A stretch of 16,888 bases of DNA from DAOTTI01 sp034437795 (GTDB taxonomy: Bacteria; Chloroflexota; UBA11872; UBA12225): assembly GCA_034437795.1 (NCBI GenBank), contig DAOTTI010000095.1, positions 1-16,888 on the forward strand, in the 5' to 3' direction. Under the pieces are notes generated by a model. It made no database searches. It saw only the letters and a list, made by a program, of their open reading frames with translations, and was not told the DNA's origin. The translations under genes and the position numbers were made by a program. This document shows, in pieces, positions 1 to 8,373 of the stretch. Position 1 is the first letter of the stretch; every line of letters starts with the position of its first letter.

Positions 1-307
1 CCTCATTCCCCCGCTCCGACGCGGAGCGGGTGCGGCGCATCCTAGCCGCACGGCCGTGACCGGCGTTCCCCTCTCCGACGCGGGGACGGGGCGGCGGGGC
101 CAAGCCGCACGGCAGGGCGTGGCAAGGGGTAGGTGCGGCGCGGCCCCGACCGAAGGGGGTGAGATCTTCCCCCCTCTCCCGCGTGCGGGAGTGGAGCGCG
201 GGCGGGCTCCCCGCACGTCTGGTATACATCGGCCAGTGACCGGCCGGGAGCTGGCCGTCGACCGACCCCCGGCTACCAGGGTGAGCAAGGAAGGAGCGAC
301 AGCAGCC
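1..307 (+). repeat. Repeat-derived leader region upstream of the dehydratase gene
   Basis: The frame of the following gene stays open from base 56, but this stretch looks like intergenic repeat rather than coding sequence. Bases 69-156 match the last 88 bases of the window (16801-16888) imperfectly, sharing 'ccctctccg', 'agccgcacgg' and 'gtgcggcgcggccccgac'. Bases 146-205 match 13128-13195, sharing 'gtgag', 'ccctctcccgc' and 'gcgggag'. A purine-rich AAGGAG (291-296) precedes the chosen start at 308 by 11 nt. No promoter was recognisable. Confidence 0.65.
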
Positions 308-1300
308 ATGACCACGACCACCGCGCCACGAGAGACCATGCGGGTCGCCGTCGGTGTCCCCGGCAACGCCACCGACGAGCAGCTCACGCTGGCCAGCCAG
401 ATGGGCTGCTCCGGTGTCGTCATCGCCTCACCGGCCATCCCTTATGAGCAGGGCTGGGCCTACAACGACCTCGTCCGCCTGCGCGAGCGCGTCGAGCGCT
501 TCGGTCTCCGGCTGGAAGCGATCCAGCACATCCCGTTGGACAAGCTGGACCAGATCCGGCTGGGCCTGCCCGGGCGCGACGAGCAGATTGAATATTTCCA
601 GAACAGCCTGCGCAACCTGGGGCGCGCCGGCATCCCCATCCTGGCCTACAACTGGCGCCCCAACCGGCTCTACCGCACCGGCCGCGTCCCCGGCCGCGGG
701 GGCGCCCTGGTCACCGCCTTCGACGCGGCGCAGGCCAGGGATCTCCCGTTGAGCCACGGCCGCGTCTACAGCGCCGATGAGCTCTGGGCGACCTATGAGT
801 ACTTCATCCGGCGCGTGATCCCCGTGGCGGAAGAGGCGGGCGTGAAGCTGGCCCTCCACCCCGACGACCCGCCCGGGTTCGACATTGGAGGCGTCGCCCG
901 CATCATGAGCAGCTTCGAGGCCTTTCAGCGCGCCTCAGAGATAGTGGACAGTCCGAGCTGGGGCCTGCTCTTCTGTATCGGCTGCTGGGCGGAGATGGGC
1001 GGCACGGAGAACGTGCTCCGGGGCATTCGCCACTTCGGCCCGCGGGGCAAGATCTTCTACGTCCACTTCCGTGACGTGCAGGGTACGGCGGAGCGCTTCC
1101 AGGAGTGCTTCCCTGGCGAAGGCGTGCTGAACGTCACGGCGGTGATGCGCGCGCTCAAGGAGTCGGGCTTCACCGGCTGCATCATCGATGACCACGCCCC
1201 CCACATGGTGGGAGACGAAGGTTGGGCGCCCCGTAGCCGCGCCTACCAGACCGGCTACCTCCAAGGCCTGCTGCGCGCCGTAATGGACCTCACCCCCTGA
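308..1300 (+). CDS. uxuA: Mannonate dehydratase-like (UxuA family) TIM-barrel enzyme
   Basis: A 330-residue protein resembling mannonate dehydratase, the cytoplasmic enzyme that dehydrates D-mannonate to 2-keto-3-deoxygluconate in glucuronate breakdown. The strongest marks are HPDDPP (residues 184-189), a motif typical of UxuA, the FCIGC block (222-226), the YVHFRDV strand end (251-257) and DDHAPH (294-299). By spacing, H184, C223, H253 and D295 are the likely metal ligands; this is inferred from the family. The protein is somewhat shorter than E. coli UxuA and ends in a Trp/Arg-rich tail, so a related sugar-acid dehydratase or xylose-isomerase-like TIM barrel with another substrate is possible. 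The start at 308 was chosen because AAGGAG lies 11 nt upstream and the 84 codons before it are repeat-derived. It has no operon partner on this strand. Confidence 0.8.
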   Translation: MTTTTAPRETMRVAVGVPGNATDEQLTLASQMGCSGVVIASPAIPYEQGWAYNDLVRLRERVERFGLRLEAIQHIPLDKLDQIRLGLPGRDEQIEYFQNSLRNLGRAGIPILAYNWRPNRLYRTGRVPGRGGALVTAFDAAQARDLPLSHGRVYSADELWATYEYFIRRVIPVAEEAGVKLALHPDDPPGFDIGGVARIMSSFEAFQRASEIVDSPSWGLLFCIGCWAEMGGTENVLRGIRHFGPRGKIFYVHFRDVQGTAERFQECFPGEGVLNVTAVMRALKESGFTGCIIDDHAPHMVGDEGWAPRSRAYQTGYLQGLLRAVMDLTP

Positions 1301-1855
1301 CGCCCCCTGATGCCCCTAACGGCCGCACCGGCAGTACCGTCCTGACGTCCGCGCTGCGCCCGCAGCACCGCCGTGACGCCCCCGACCGGCTGAGCCGGCA
1401 ACCTGGCGACATTCGCGATCCGCGCCACATGCCAGACCAGCCGCTCGCCCGGATTGCTCACGGCCAGCTGCGGAGTCCCGTCTCCCTCTGGGGGAGGGCC
1501 AGGGTGAGGGCTCCACTTTGGGAGACGCCCGGGGTGAGCGCTCCACCTGCGAATGATCCGGGCCAGCGCGGATTGCTCACGGCCAGCCGGGCATCCCTTC
1601 TCCCTATGGAAGAGGGCTCCACTTTGAAAGGGGGCCAGGGTGAGGCCCCGCCTGCAAACAACCCGGCGAAGTCGGCGCCGCTCCCTTCGCGCCCCCGGTC
1701 CTTCGAGGTCCGCGTGCGCACTCGAGACCCGCTAGCACCAAGCCATGGCCGGCGGCCCCCGCTCCGCGTCTCCCCGCCCCCATGTCCCCACGTCCCCGTG
1801 TCTCCGCGTCTCCAAGTCCCGGCGTAGGGGGTGATAATGGGGATGAGAGTGTCCC
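1301..1855 (+). repeat. Intergenic repeat array (G-rich palindromes and 'tctccgcgtc' block)
   Basis: No gene is supportable here. Bases 1474-1513, 1517-1547 and 1597-1650 are three diverged copies of the dispersed element with a 'tctccctctgggggaggg' palindromic core and a polar 'ccagggtgagggctcc' tail. A longer direct repeat, 'cggattgctcacggccagc', occurs at 1450-1468 and again at about 1570-1588, so the unit is about 120 bp. Bases 1755-1825 hold a second family built of short 'tccccacg', 'tccccgtg' and 'tctccgcgtc' words, which recurs at 12905-12940 and 16735-16755. These blocks create long spurious open frames on both strands. Confidence 0.75.
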
Positions 1856-3553
1856 GTGTGCGGCCCACCGTCTGCTCGCATCCCGACGGCCGCAGGCGCC
1901 GTACTGGCCGGCGTGGCCATCCTTGCCCTGGCGCTGGCGTTGCGAACAGGCGCAACCCCGCGTACCGCCCTCCTCCACGCCCAGCCGGCGCAAGGAGCCG
2001 GCGACGCCCGCTCCCCGGCCGCCGCGACCGCGCCGCCCCCCGCCGGCGAGCACGATGGGCGGGCGGCCGAACCTTCTCCTGCGTCCCCGCCGGCCGCCGG
2101 CGCGCCATCAGCCGCCGCCGGGGAGCCAGACCAGACGGAAAAGTCGGACCTGATGGACGGCTATCCGATGGGTCTCGCTGCACCTGCTGGTATCGCGCCA
2201 TCAGCCGCCGCCCACGATGAGGTCACGCCGGCCGAGGTCGGCGTGCGGGGTCGGCCCTACTACGACCTGGAGGCGGAGCTGGACGTGGCCAGGCGCACCG
2301 TGCGCGTCCGCCAGCGCCTCGAGTATCCCAACCGGTCCGGTGACGCCCTCCCTGATCTTGTCCCGGCCGTCGCGCCCAACCGCCGGCCGGGGGTCTTCAC
2401 GCTGGACGAGCTGGCCATGGATGGCGCGCCACTCGCGCCGGGCTGCTGTCTGGACGGCGCGGCGCTGCGCCTGCCCCTGCCCCAGCCACTCCCGCCCGGC
2501 GGGCAGGCGGTCGTGACCCTGTCCTACACCCTCCGGCTCCCACCTCTCCCCGCTCAGGCGATCGGCGCCGGAGGGGCACTCGGCTGGACGCTGCGACAGA
2601 TCAACCTGGGCGAATGGCTCCCCCTGGCGGCGGTGCGAAAGGATGGCCAGTGGTACGTCCCACCCGCCGGGGCCGTTGGCGAGGACGCCCTGCACGACGC
2701 CGCCGACTTTGATCTCGCCGTCACCCTCACGGGTCTCCCCCCGCTGGCGGAACCGCAGATCATCGCCCCCGGAACGCGGACGGTGGGCGGCGGCGTCCAT
2801 CGCTTTCACCTCGAGCGCAGCCGGACCATCGCCTGGGTAGTAAGCAGCCAGATGGCCGTGGCGACGGCGCCGGCCGGCGACGTCCCCGTCGAGTCGTACT
2901 TCTTCCCCGCGCACGAGCGTGCCGGTCAGGCCGCGCTCCGCGTCGCCGCCGCCGCGCTCCAGCAGTTCTCGCAACTCTTCGGGCCCTATCCCTACCCCTC
3001 CCTGGCCGTGGTGGAAGGGGACTTTCTCGACGGCATGGAGTATTGCGGCCTGGTCTTCGTCGGGCGCGACTACTACGGGGCGTACGACGGCTCCGCGGCC
3101 AACTACCTCACGGCGATCACGGCCCACGAGGTGGCCCACCAGTGGTGGCACTGCCGCGTGGGGAACGATCCGGTGGCCGAGCCCTGGCTGGACGAGGCGC
3201 TGGCCACCTTCGCCGAGCTGCTCTTCTACGAGGCTCACTTCCCCCAGGCCCTGCCCTGGTGGTGGAACGTGCGGGTCCAGCGCTTCCAACCCCGCGGCTG
3301 GGTCAATCGCGCGGCGAGCGAGTTTTCAACCCTGCGCGCCTACATCGATGCGGTCTACCTGCGGGGCGCCCTCATGCTGCACGAGCTTCGCGCCCAGATG
3401 GGAGCGCCGGCGCTACAGGCCGCGTTCCTGGACTACGCCACCCGCTATGACGGCCAGATCGCCACCGGCGACGCCCTCTGGGCCATCCTGGAACGCCACA
3501 GCAGCGCCCCACTCGATCACGTCCGCGCCAGATACTGGCGCCCCGCGCCATAG
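1856..3553 (+). CDS. Membrane-anchored M1-family zinc metallopeptidase (aminopeptidase N-like)
   Basis: A 565-residue gluzincin of peptidase family M1. The zinc site is complete: HEVAH at 424-428, with the third ligand E447 in WLDEA, i.e. HExxH-18-E. The family's GxMEN exopeptidase motif appears as GMEY just upstream (residues ~395-398), so Asn is replaced by Tyr. The probable catalytic Tyr is Y501 in VYLRGALMLHELR. Residues ~12-30 form a hydrophobic signal or anchor segment, followed by an Ala/Pro-rich linker to ~residue 105, so the catalytic domain is probably extracytoplasmic. There is no C-terminal ERAP1-like domain. The GTG at 1856 is the first start after an in-frame TGA (1844-1846); the purine run GGGGATGAGAG lies just upstream. 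The role is peptide trimming outside the cell; the true substrate is unknown. Confidence 0.88.
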   Translation: MCGPPSARIPTAAGAVLAGVAILALALALRTGATPRTALLHAQPAQGAGDARSPAAATAPPPAGEHDGRAAEPSPASPPAAGAPSAAAGEPDQTEKSDLMDGYPMGLAAPAGIAPSAAAHDEVTPAEVGVRGRPYYDLEAELDVARRTVRVRQRLEYPNRSGDALPDLVPAVAPNRRPGVFTLDELAMDGAPLAPGCCLDGAALRLPLPQPLPPGGQAVVTLSYTLRLPPLPAQAIGAGGALGWTLRQINLGEWLPLAAVRKDGQWYVPPAGAVGEDALHDAADFDLAVTLTGLPPLAEPQIIAPGTRTVGGGVHRFHLERSRTIAWVVSSQMAVATAPAGDVPVESYFFPAHERAGQAALRVAAAALQQFSQLFGPYPYPSLAVVEGDFLDGMEYCGLVFVGRDYYGAYDGSAANYLTAITAHEVAHQWWHCRVGNDPVAEPWLDEALATFAELLFYEAHFPQALPWWWNVRVQRFQPRGWVNRAASEFSTLRAYIDAVYLRGALMLHELRAQMGAPALQAAFLDYATRYDGQIATGDALWAILERHSSAPLDHVRARYWRPAP

Positions 3554-3579
3554 CCGCTCCGTCATCAACCCCCTCTGCC

Positions 3580-3723
3580 TCTGGGCACGGGCTCTCCCCT
3601 CTTCCTGTGAGAGAGGGCCAGGGTTCGCGCCAGCGCTCGTGGGTGCACCAGAGCTCGCCCTCTCCCTGTGGGAGAGGGCCAGGGTGAGGGCCCGTCACTC
3701 GCTACTCGCTACTCGGCACTCAA
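3580..3723 (+). repeat. Two G-rich palindromic repeats plus 'ctcgctactcg' mini-repeat between convergent genes
   Basis: Bases about 3590-3630 (degenerate tail) and 3656-3692 (near-consensus: ccctctccc, tgtg, ggagaggg, then ccagggtgagggc) are tandem copies of the dispersed element. They are followed at 3696-3722 by 'actcgctactcgctactcgg'. The block lies between two convergent genes and its palindromes could fold in RNA from either strand, so a terminator role is possible. There is no U-run. Confidence 0.7.
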
Positions 3724-4932
3724 TCACAGCCACCGGTCGAGCCAGGCGAAGGCCTCGTCCTGCATGGCCAGGTTGAACTGGTGCGGGGCGTCGTAGATGC
3801 GGCCGGCGTAGCGGTCCGGCGCCCCCGCCTGCGCGTAGATGGCGCCGATCCTGGCCAGGGCGCGCTCCACCCCGTGCAGCGGAAAGAGCCGGTCGCGGCT
3901 ACCCTGGATGACCAGCAGGGGCCGCGGGCAGGCCAGCCCGGCCACGTCGGGGAGGTCGAACTCCTGGTAGAGGCCCGGCACGTAGTGCACCCAGCCGACC
4001 GAGTTTGGCCAGGCCATCACCGGCCACAGATCGCCGAAACGGCACATCCACCCCACCGTAACGGCGGCGCGGACCCGTTCATCGGTCGCCACGAGAAAGG
4101 CGGAACGGTAGCCCCCCACCGACAGACCGATGCAGCCGATGCGGTCGGGAGCCACCTCCGGCCGGCTCTGGAGGTAGTCGATCGTCCGCCGGTCATCCCA
4201 GACGAAGATGCCGGGCCAGGTCGCGCCCGCCTGGAAGAGCGCACCGGCCACGCGGGGTTGCACCTCCCGATGCACCCGATTGAGCAGCGCTAGCCAGGCC
4301 TCGGAGTCCGGTTCCAGCGCCGCCTCCTCATCGCGATAGGGCTCCGGCCACCGGCCATGCAGGTACTGCAGGCGCCGCTCGCCAAAGTAGAAGGCGTCGA
4401 TCACGGCCACCACGTAGCCCCGCCGGGCCAGCTCGTTGGCGTATCCCCGTCCTCCGTACAGCTGCGTGCGGTACGCGCGGAGAAAGGGATGGTCGGCGGC
4501 CGGGTCGGCGGGCTCCACGATCTTCTCGCGGCCCCAGCGGAAGACCCCGCCGTGGCAGTGCAGGGCGACGATGGCGGGAGCCGGCCACCGGCCGTCCCGC
4601 GGCCGTTTGGGGATCAGTAGCTCGCAAGGTACCCGCGACCACGGCGCGGTGGCGAACCAGACCGTCTCACGCACGTAGTCGCCGCCGTCCTCGCGCGCCA
4701 CCACGTCGGGCACCAGGTCACAGCGGGGCGGCGCGTAGTGGAGCAGCTCCAGCAGCCGGCTGCGCGTGTCACGCACCCAGGAAGCGATCGCGTCTGGCGT
4801 GCGCCCGGCGCCGCCGGCGGGGCCGGAAGGGCCGCACCACGCCTCAAACGACCGGCTGTGCCGCGCCGCGGCGGCAATCGCCATGGCGAATGCGCCACAG
4901 TTGGCCAGCAGGTCCCGCGCGCCGTCGCTCAT
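3724..4932 (-). CDS. Alpha/beta hydrolase, acetylxylan-esterase / dienelactone-hydrolase type
   Basis: A 402-residue alpha/beta hydrolase. The nucleophile elbow GLSVGG carries S271. The acid is D347 in IQGSRDRLFP and the base is H384 in APHQFN, a complete catalytic triad in the right order. The strand ALHCHGG upstream would give the oxyanion hole. The N-terminal ~110 residues before the core match the extended architecture of the larger 'abhydrolase_7'/acetylxylan-esterase-like proteins. There is no signal peptide, so it probably acts inside the cell on an ester-bearing sugar or a small ester. Its start lies 53 nt after the stop of the sugar-binding lipoprotein on the same strand, suggesting co-transcription. 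The start has no good ribosome site; GGAG sits too close. A start at residue 17 is possible but has none either. Substrate is inferred from context only. Confidence 0.8.
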   Translation of the reverse strand: MSDGARDLLANCGAFAMAIAAAARHSRSFEAWCGPSGPAGGAGRTPDAIASWVRDTRSRLLELLHYAPPRCDLVPDVVAREDGGDYVRETVWFATAPWSRVPCELLIPKRPRDGRWPAPAIVALHCHGGVFRWGREKIVEPADPAADHPFLRAYRTQLYGGRGYANELARRGYVVAVIDAFYFGERRLQYLHGRWPEPYRDEEAALEPDSEAWLALLNRVHREVQPRVAGALFQAGATWPGIFVWDDRRTIDYLQSRPEVAPDRIGCIGLSVGGYRSAFLVATDERVRAAVTVGWMCRFGDLWPVMAWPNSVGWVHYVPGLYQEFDLPDVAGLACPRPLLVIQGSRDRLFPLHGVERALARIGAIYAQAGAPDRYAGRIYDAPHQFNLAMQDEAFAWLDRWL

Positions 4933-4985
4933 ACTCCGGCAAGAAGACGCGGTCAGTCGCTCCCAGATGGCCTCGATCGCCCTCG

Positions 4986-6392
4986 CTACTTCACCTGAGC
5001 GAGGATGAGGTTCGCCTGCCGCTCAGCCTCCGCCAGCGCCTCGCGCACCGAGCGCTTCCCCTCCACCACCGCCTCCCGCAGGAGCGGTTGCACCTTCTCG
5101 GTCACCTCCGCATTCTTGATGTACGCGTAGACGCCGCCCGTCTCAGCGATGCGGCGCCACGGACCGTAGGCCGGGATCCGCTGCTGCGCTTGCTTCCACT
5201 CGGCGCTCTCTAGGAAGTCGATACGCGGGCTGACCTGCTTCCAGATGTCGAACATCTGCTTGGCCACCGGCAGGCTGGAGTAGTACTCGATGAAGGCCCA
5301 GGCCGTGTCCTTGTTCCTGCTCTGCTTCGGCAGCACGTTCATATTCGTCCAGGCCGTGGTGGCCTGCGCCTTGCCCGACGGGCCGCGCGGGATGTTCATC
5401 ATCGTGTAGTCCAGGTTCTGGGACAGCGGATTACCCTGGATGTCCCGCATATTCCAGCTCCCCAGCGAGACCACGGCCGCCGCCCCGTTGAGGAAGGCGT
5501 CGAAGGTCGTCACCCCCTGCGGCCCCTCGTGCCCGCGGTACTTGTTCCGCCAATCGATCCAGAACTCCAGCACCTGCTGCCCCTGCACGGTGTTGAAGGC
5601 CACCCCGTTGCGGTCCTTGTTGTAGAACTGCCCCCCGTTCGGATAGAGGAAGGTCGTAAAGTCCTCCAGACTTGCCCCCGCGCCGAACCAGACGCCAGCG
5701 CGCTTCACCGTGTCTCCCTCGCGCTGCACCAGCCGCTGGTGGGAGGTGGCCATGTCCTGCCAGGTCCACCTGGCCAGCGCCTCGTCGCCGGCATCGATGC
5801 CGGCGTCACGGAGCAGCTTGCGGTTCACGTACAGCACGCGGAAGTCCGGCCCAACGTGCGGGACGCCGAAGGTCTTCCCCTTCCACGAGTTGTAGAACAG
5901 GGCCGGCTCGATGTACTGCCTGGGCGCGAGCGACGGCGTTCGGGCGATGTAGGGGCCCAGGTCCTCCAGGAGCCCCTGCTCCCAGAGATCGCGGCCCCAG
6001 ATCACCGAGCAGAAGACGACGTCGGCCTGCGCGTCGGCGGCCGCGGCGGAGATGAACTTTTCGAGGTACGGCTGCCCCCACGGCACCTGCTCCTGCTCCC
6101 ACTTCACCTCGGGGAACTTCGCCAGGAACCCATCTTTGACTGCCTTGTAGAAGGCCTCGTCGACGGGGTTCCCTGCCCGCAGACGCCAGTCACGATAGAT
6201 GAGGGCGCCGCCGATCTTTCGCGCCGGCTGGCCGGCGCCGGGGAGCGGGGCGCATGCGCCGGCAAAGGCGGCGGCCGTCACCCCGGCAAGTCCGGCAGCC
6301 TGCCGGAACACCCGCCGCCGCGTCGGGCCGGAGCCCGAACCAGCGGGGCCGGCAGCGGCCGCCAGGGTCTGCCCAACAGTCGCGTCTGTCAT
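4986..6392 (-). CDS. Tat-exported lipoprotein, ABC sugar-transporter substrate-binding protein
   Basis: A 468-residue extracellular solute-binding protein of the carbohydrate (CUT1-like, SBP_bac_1) type, which captures a sugar or oligosaccharide and delivers it to an ABC permease. Residues 25-31 (RRRVFRQ) are a twin-arginine motif, followed by a hydrophobic stretch and the lipobox AGAC with C47, so it should be exported folded by Tat and lipid-anchored. The mature part shows the usual pattern: GGALIYRDW near the start, a VVFCSVIWG strand, and WAFIEYYSS near the hinge. The start is set by an excellent AAAGGAGGGA 9 nt upstream; the frame extends 36 codons further but without support. The permeases and ATPase are not in the window. 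The esterase lies 53 nt downstream. Confidence 0.9.
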   Translation of the reverse strand: MTDATVGQTLAAAAGPAGSGSGPTRRRVFRQAAGLAGVTAAAFAGACAPLPGAGQPARKIGGALIYRDWRLRAGNPVDEAFYKAVKDGFLAKFPEVKWEQEQVPWGQPYLEKFISAAAADAQADVVFCSVIWGRDLWEQGLLEDLGPYIARTPSLAPRQYIEPALFYNSWKGKTFGVPHVGPDFRVLYVNRKLLRDAGIDAGDEALARWTWQDMATSHQRLVQREGDTVKRAGVWFGAGASLEDFTTFLYPNGGQFYNKDRNGVAFNTVQGQQVLEFWIDWRNKYRGHEGPQGVTTFDAFLNGAAAVVSLGSWNMRDIQGNPLSQNLDYTMMNIPRGPSGKAQATTAWTNMNVLPKQSRNKDTAWAFIEYYSSLPVAKQMFDIWKQVSPRIDFLESAEWKQAQQRIPAYGPWRRIAETGGVYAYIKNAEVTEKVQPLLREAVVEGKRSVREALAEAERQANLILAQVK

Positions 6393-6412
6393 GGCCTGTG
6401 TTCCCTCCTTTC
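6383..6412 (-). promoter_or_regulatory. Strong Shine-Dalgarno fixing the start of the sugar-binding protein
   Basis: On the minus strand AAAGGAGGGA lies 9 nt before the ATG at 6392. This is the best ribosome site in the window and rules out the longer in-frame extension to 6500. Confidence 0.8.
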
Positions 6413-6765
6413 CCCCTGGTGCTGTTTCAGACGACCTCTTTGGGAATGCGAGCCCGCGCACCAGGGAAGGCAATGCCAAAGCGCTGGCCTGATGGTCCAC
6501 TAGTGGTATCCGCTCCGAGAGTCCGGCGGCAAATCAGGTCAAGCGCCTGCTGCCGGCTCCACTCGTCCCACGACTGCTATCCCGTCAGTGCGGGCGCCGA
6601 AAAGTCCCTCCCCCTCTTGGCGCGGGCCAGGGTGAGGGCACCACGTCCCCTCTCCCAGAGGGAGAGAGCTGGGGTGAGGGGCCCTCCGGCGCTACTCGCT
6701 ACTCGGCCCTCCCTGCAGAATCCAGGCGCCGCTCTTTCCGTTCTACAAGTACAGGCATCTGGGCT
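6393..6765. repeat. Divergent intergenic region with two G-rich repeats
   Basis: This 373-base region separates the minus-strand binding-protein gene from the plus-strand small zinc-binding gene. Bases 6600-6641 and 6646-6684 are two copies of the dispersed palindromic element with tails 'ccagggtgagggc' and 'gctggggtgagggg'. 'gctactcgctactcggccctcc' follows at about 6690-6711 and is the mini-repeat family. Bases 6420-6600 must hold the binding-protein promoter, but I found no convincing -35/-10 pair. Confidence 0.6.
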
Positions 6766-7101
6766 ATGATGGCAACGACAACGATGGTAGCAGCGACACT
6801 TCCGAGCGCGCCCACATCCCCAGGAACGGCGGAAGGATGGGGCGCGGGCCGTATCCACGGCTGGTGCCTCCGGCAGATCGGCGGCGACGTCCATTGCCCG
6901 GGGTGCGGCCGGCCGCGCCAGGTACTCTACCAGGCCAGGCGCCTGCAAGGGCGCTACTGGCACGACGTGCCGGGCGCACTGCTGTGCCACACCTGCCTCC
7001 AGGAGCGGTTCACCTCCCGAGCCGCGCCCTCCCCTGAGGCGGCGCATGGCCCTCCAGCCGAGCCGGAACTGCTGCCGGGCGCAGAAGGACAGGCCGGCTG
7101 A
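6766..7101 (+). CDS. Small CxxC...CxxC (zinc-ribbon-like) hypothetical protein
   Basis: A 111-residue protein of unknown function. Its core has CPGC (C44, C47) and CHTC (C74, C77), 26 residues apart, with aromatic and basic residues between (VLYQARRLQGRYWHDVPG), which is how a zinc ribbon or treble-clef site looks. C34 is an extra cysteine. The tail from ~85 is Pro/Ala/Glu-rich and probably disordered. No clear Shine-Dalgarno precedes the paired ATGs at 6766/6769, and a start at 6784 is also possible. The opposite strand is open too but codes for low-complexity sequence. Third-position GC and the ordered cysteine spacing favour this strand. It stands alone between repeat blocks, so context gives no function; nucleic-acid or protein binding is only a guess. 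Confidence 0.5.
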   Translation: MMATTTMVAATLPSAPTSPGTAEGWGAGRIHGWCLRQIGGDVHCPGCGRPRQVLYQARRLQGRYWHDVPGALLCHTCLQERFTSRAAPSPEAAHGPPAEPELLPGAEGQAG

Positions 7102-7199
7102 CGCTCCGCTGGCCCCCTCAATGGCGCCGTGAGCGCCGGTTCCAGCACGGGAAGTCGGCCGGCAGGCCGGAGATGGGCGCCGGTTACGGTATGAGGTCC

Positions 7200-7335
7200 C
7201 CGCTGTCCCGGATCTTTCACTGCCAGCGACGAGTTCCCTCTCTCCTTGGCAGCCGGCCAGGGCAAGGGCTCCCTCTTCAGGGGCGTTCCCGCTCCCTCTG
7301 GAACGGGCCAGGGTGAGGGCTCCACATGCGAAGGA
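7200..7335 (+). repeat. Tandem G-rich palindromic repeats after the zinc-ribbon gene
   Basis: Two diverged copies lie at 7225-7268 (tail degenerated to 'ccagggcaagggctcc') and 7279-7324 ('ccagggtgagggctcc'). The extended flank 'ctcacggccagc' seen at 1459 appears here as 'tttcactgccagc' at about 7214-7226, and the 'tgcgaaggatcc' end matches 'tgcgaatgatcc' near 1549. Confidence 0.65.
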
Positions 7336-7341
7336 TCCCGC

Positions 7342-8343
7342 CTACGCAGCCAACTGGTGATGGTGTCCAGGCACCTGGTCGGTCTGGCCGGCCGCCCCGG
7401 CCATGATGGCCTCGATCTGGTCCAGCGCCGGCTCGGGCAGGCGCACCTCCAGCGCCCGCACATTCTCCTCGATCTCGCGGGGCGCGCGGCAGCCGGTGAG
7501 CGCCACGCTCACGGCGGGATGCCGGAGCACCCAGGCCAGGGCCAGGCGCGGCAGGGTGGTATCCAGGCGCCGTGCCACCTCCTTGAGGCGCTCCACCACC
7601 GCCAGGTTCTTCGGCAGGTGCTCGGGCGTAAACAGCGCCTGGCCAAAGATGACGCCGCCGGCCCGCCAGTCCCCGGGGTCGAAGACCGTCTCCTGCCCCA
7701 TCGTCCCCGTGAGCAGACCGTGGGCCAGCGGCCCATAGGCCATAATCCCCACCCCTAGCTCCTGCGCCGTCGGGAACATCTCCCGCTCCCACCGCCGGTC
7801 GAACAGGTTGTACCCCACCTGGTTTGCGCACAGCGGGGCGTGCCGGCACGACTCCCGTAGCTCCGCGGCCGTGAAGTTGGAGACGCCGATGTAGCGGGTC
7901 TTGCCCTCGGCCACCAGGTCATTCAGCGCCCGCATCGTCTCCTCCAGCGGCGTCTCCGGGTCCGGCCAGTGGATCAGGAGCAGGTCCAGGTGGTCCGTGC
8001 CCAGCCGACGCAGGCTGGCCTCCGTGATCTGCTTCACGGTGGAGTAACGCGCATCGTGCTTGCGGGTGAAGGTGACCGGATCCCAGCTGACCGCCGTCTT
8101 GCTCACCACGAACACGTCCTTGCGACGCGGTCCCAGCGCGCGGCCCAGCACCTCCTCGGAATGCCCGAAGCCATACCCGGGGGCCGTGTCGAACAGCGTC
8201 ACGCCCAGGTCGATGGCGCGGTGAATGGCGGCCGTCACCTCCGCCTCGTCAATGGGCCCGTAATTGGTGCCGCCCATCTCCCAGCATCCAAACCCGATGG
8301 CCGAAACCGCCGGCCCGCCCTTACCTAGCTGCCGGTACTCCAT
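7342..8343 (-). CDS. Aldo/keto reductase
   Basis: A 333-residue NADPH-dependent aldo/keto reductase with a (beta/alpha)8 barrel. The catalytic tetrad is present: D52, Y57, K82 and H125 in FDTAPGYG, VVSKT and LLIHWPDP. The family signature YIGVSNF and the C-terminal ALTGCRAPREIEENVRAL block, which binds the NADPH phosphate in this family, are intact. Start at 8343 is supported by AGGAGGAAG 6-8 nt upstream. The enzyme reduces sugar or small carbonyl compounds in the cytoplasm; the exact substrate cannot be read from sequence. With the sugar enzymes nearby, a sugar or sugar-acid carbonyl is plausible. It is monocistronic: repeats lie downstream, and the upstream spacer carries a pair of direct repeats that could be an operator. 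Confidence 0.93.
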   Translation of the reverse strand: MEYRQLGKGGPAVSAIGFGCWEMGGTNYGPIDEAEVTAAIHRAIDLGVTLFDTAPGYGFGHSEEVLGRALGPRRKDVFVVSKTAVSWDPVTFTRKHDARYSTVKQITEASLRRLGTDHLDLLLIHWPDPETPLEETMRALNDLVAEGKTRYIGVSNFTAAELRESCRHAPLCANQVGYNLFDRRWEREMFPTAQELGVGIMAYGPLAHGLLTGTMGQETVFDPGDWRAGGVIFGQALFTPEHLPKNLAVVERLKEVARRLDTTLPRLALAWVLRHPAVSVALTGCRAPREIEENVRALEVRLPEPALDQIEAIMAGAAGQTDQVPGHHHQLAA

Positions 8344-8373
8344 CGACGCCTTCCTCCTGTGTCTGGTTCGCTT

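Noticed and set aside
56..307. 84-codon N-terminal extension of the dehydratase frame
   Set aside because: The sequence is dispersed-repeat DNA matching other spacers, and a ribosome site favours the ATG at 308.
2201..3289. Long open frame antisense to the M1 peptidase
   Set aside because: The plus-strand frame has full zinc-peptidase motifs. The antisense frame is a shadow of high-GC third positions without recognisable domains.
5529..6503. Long plus-strand frame antisense to the sugar-binding protein
   Set aside because: The minus strand encodes a clear Tat lipoprotein with strong ribosome site; the antisense product is low-complexity.
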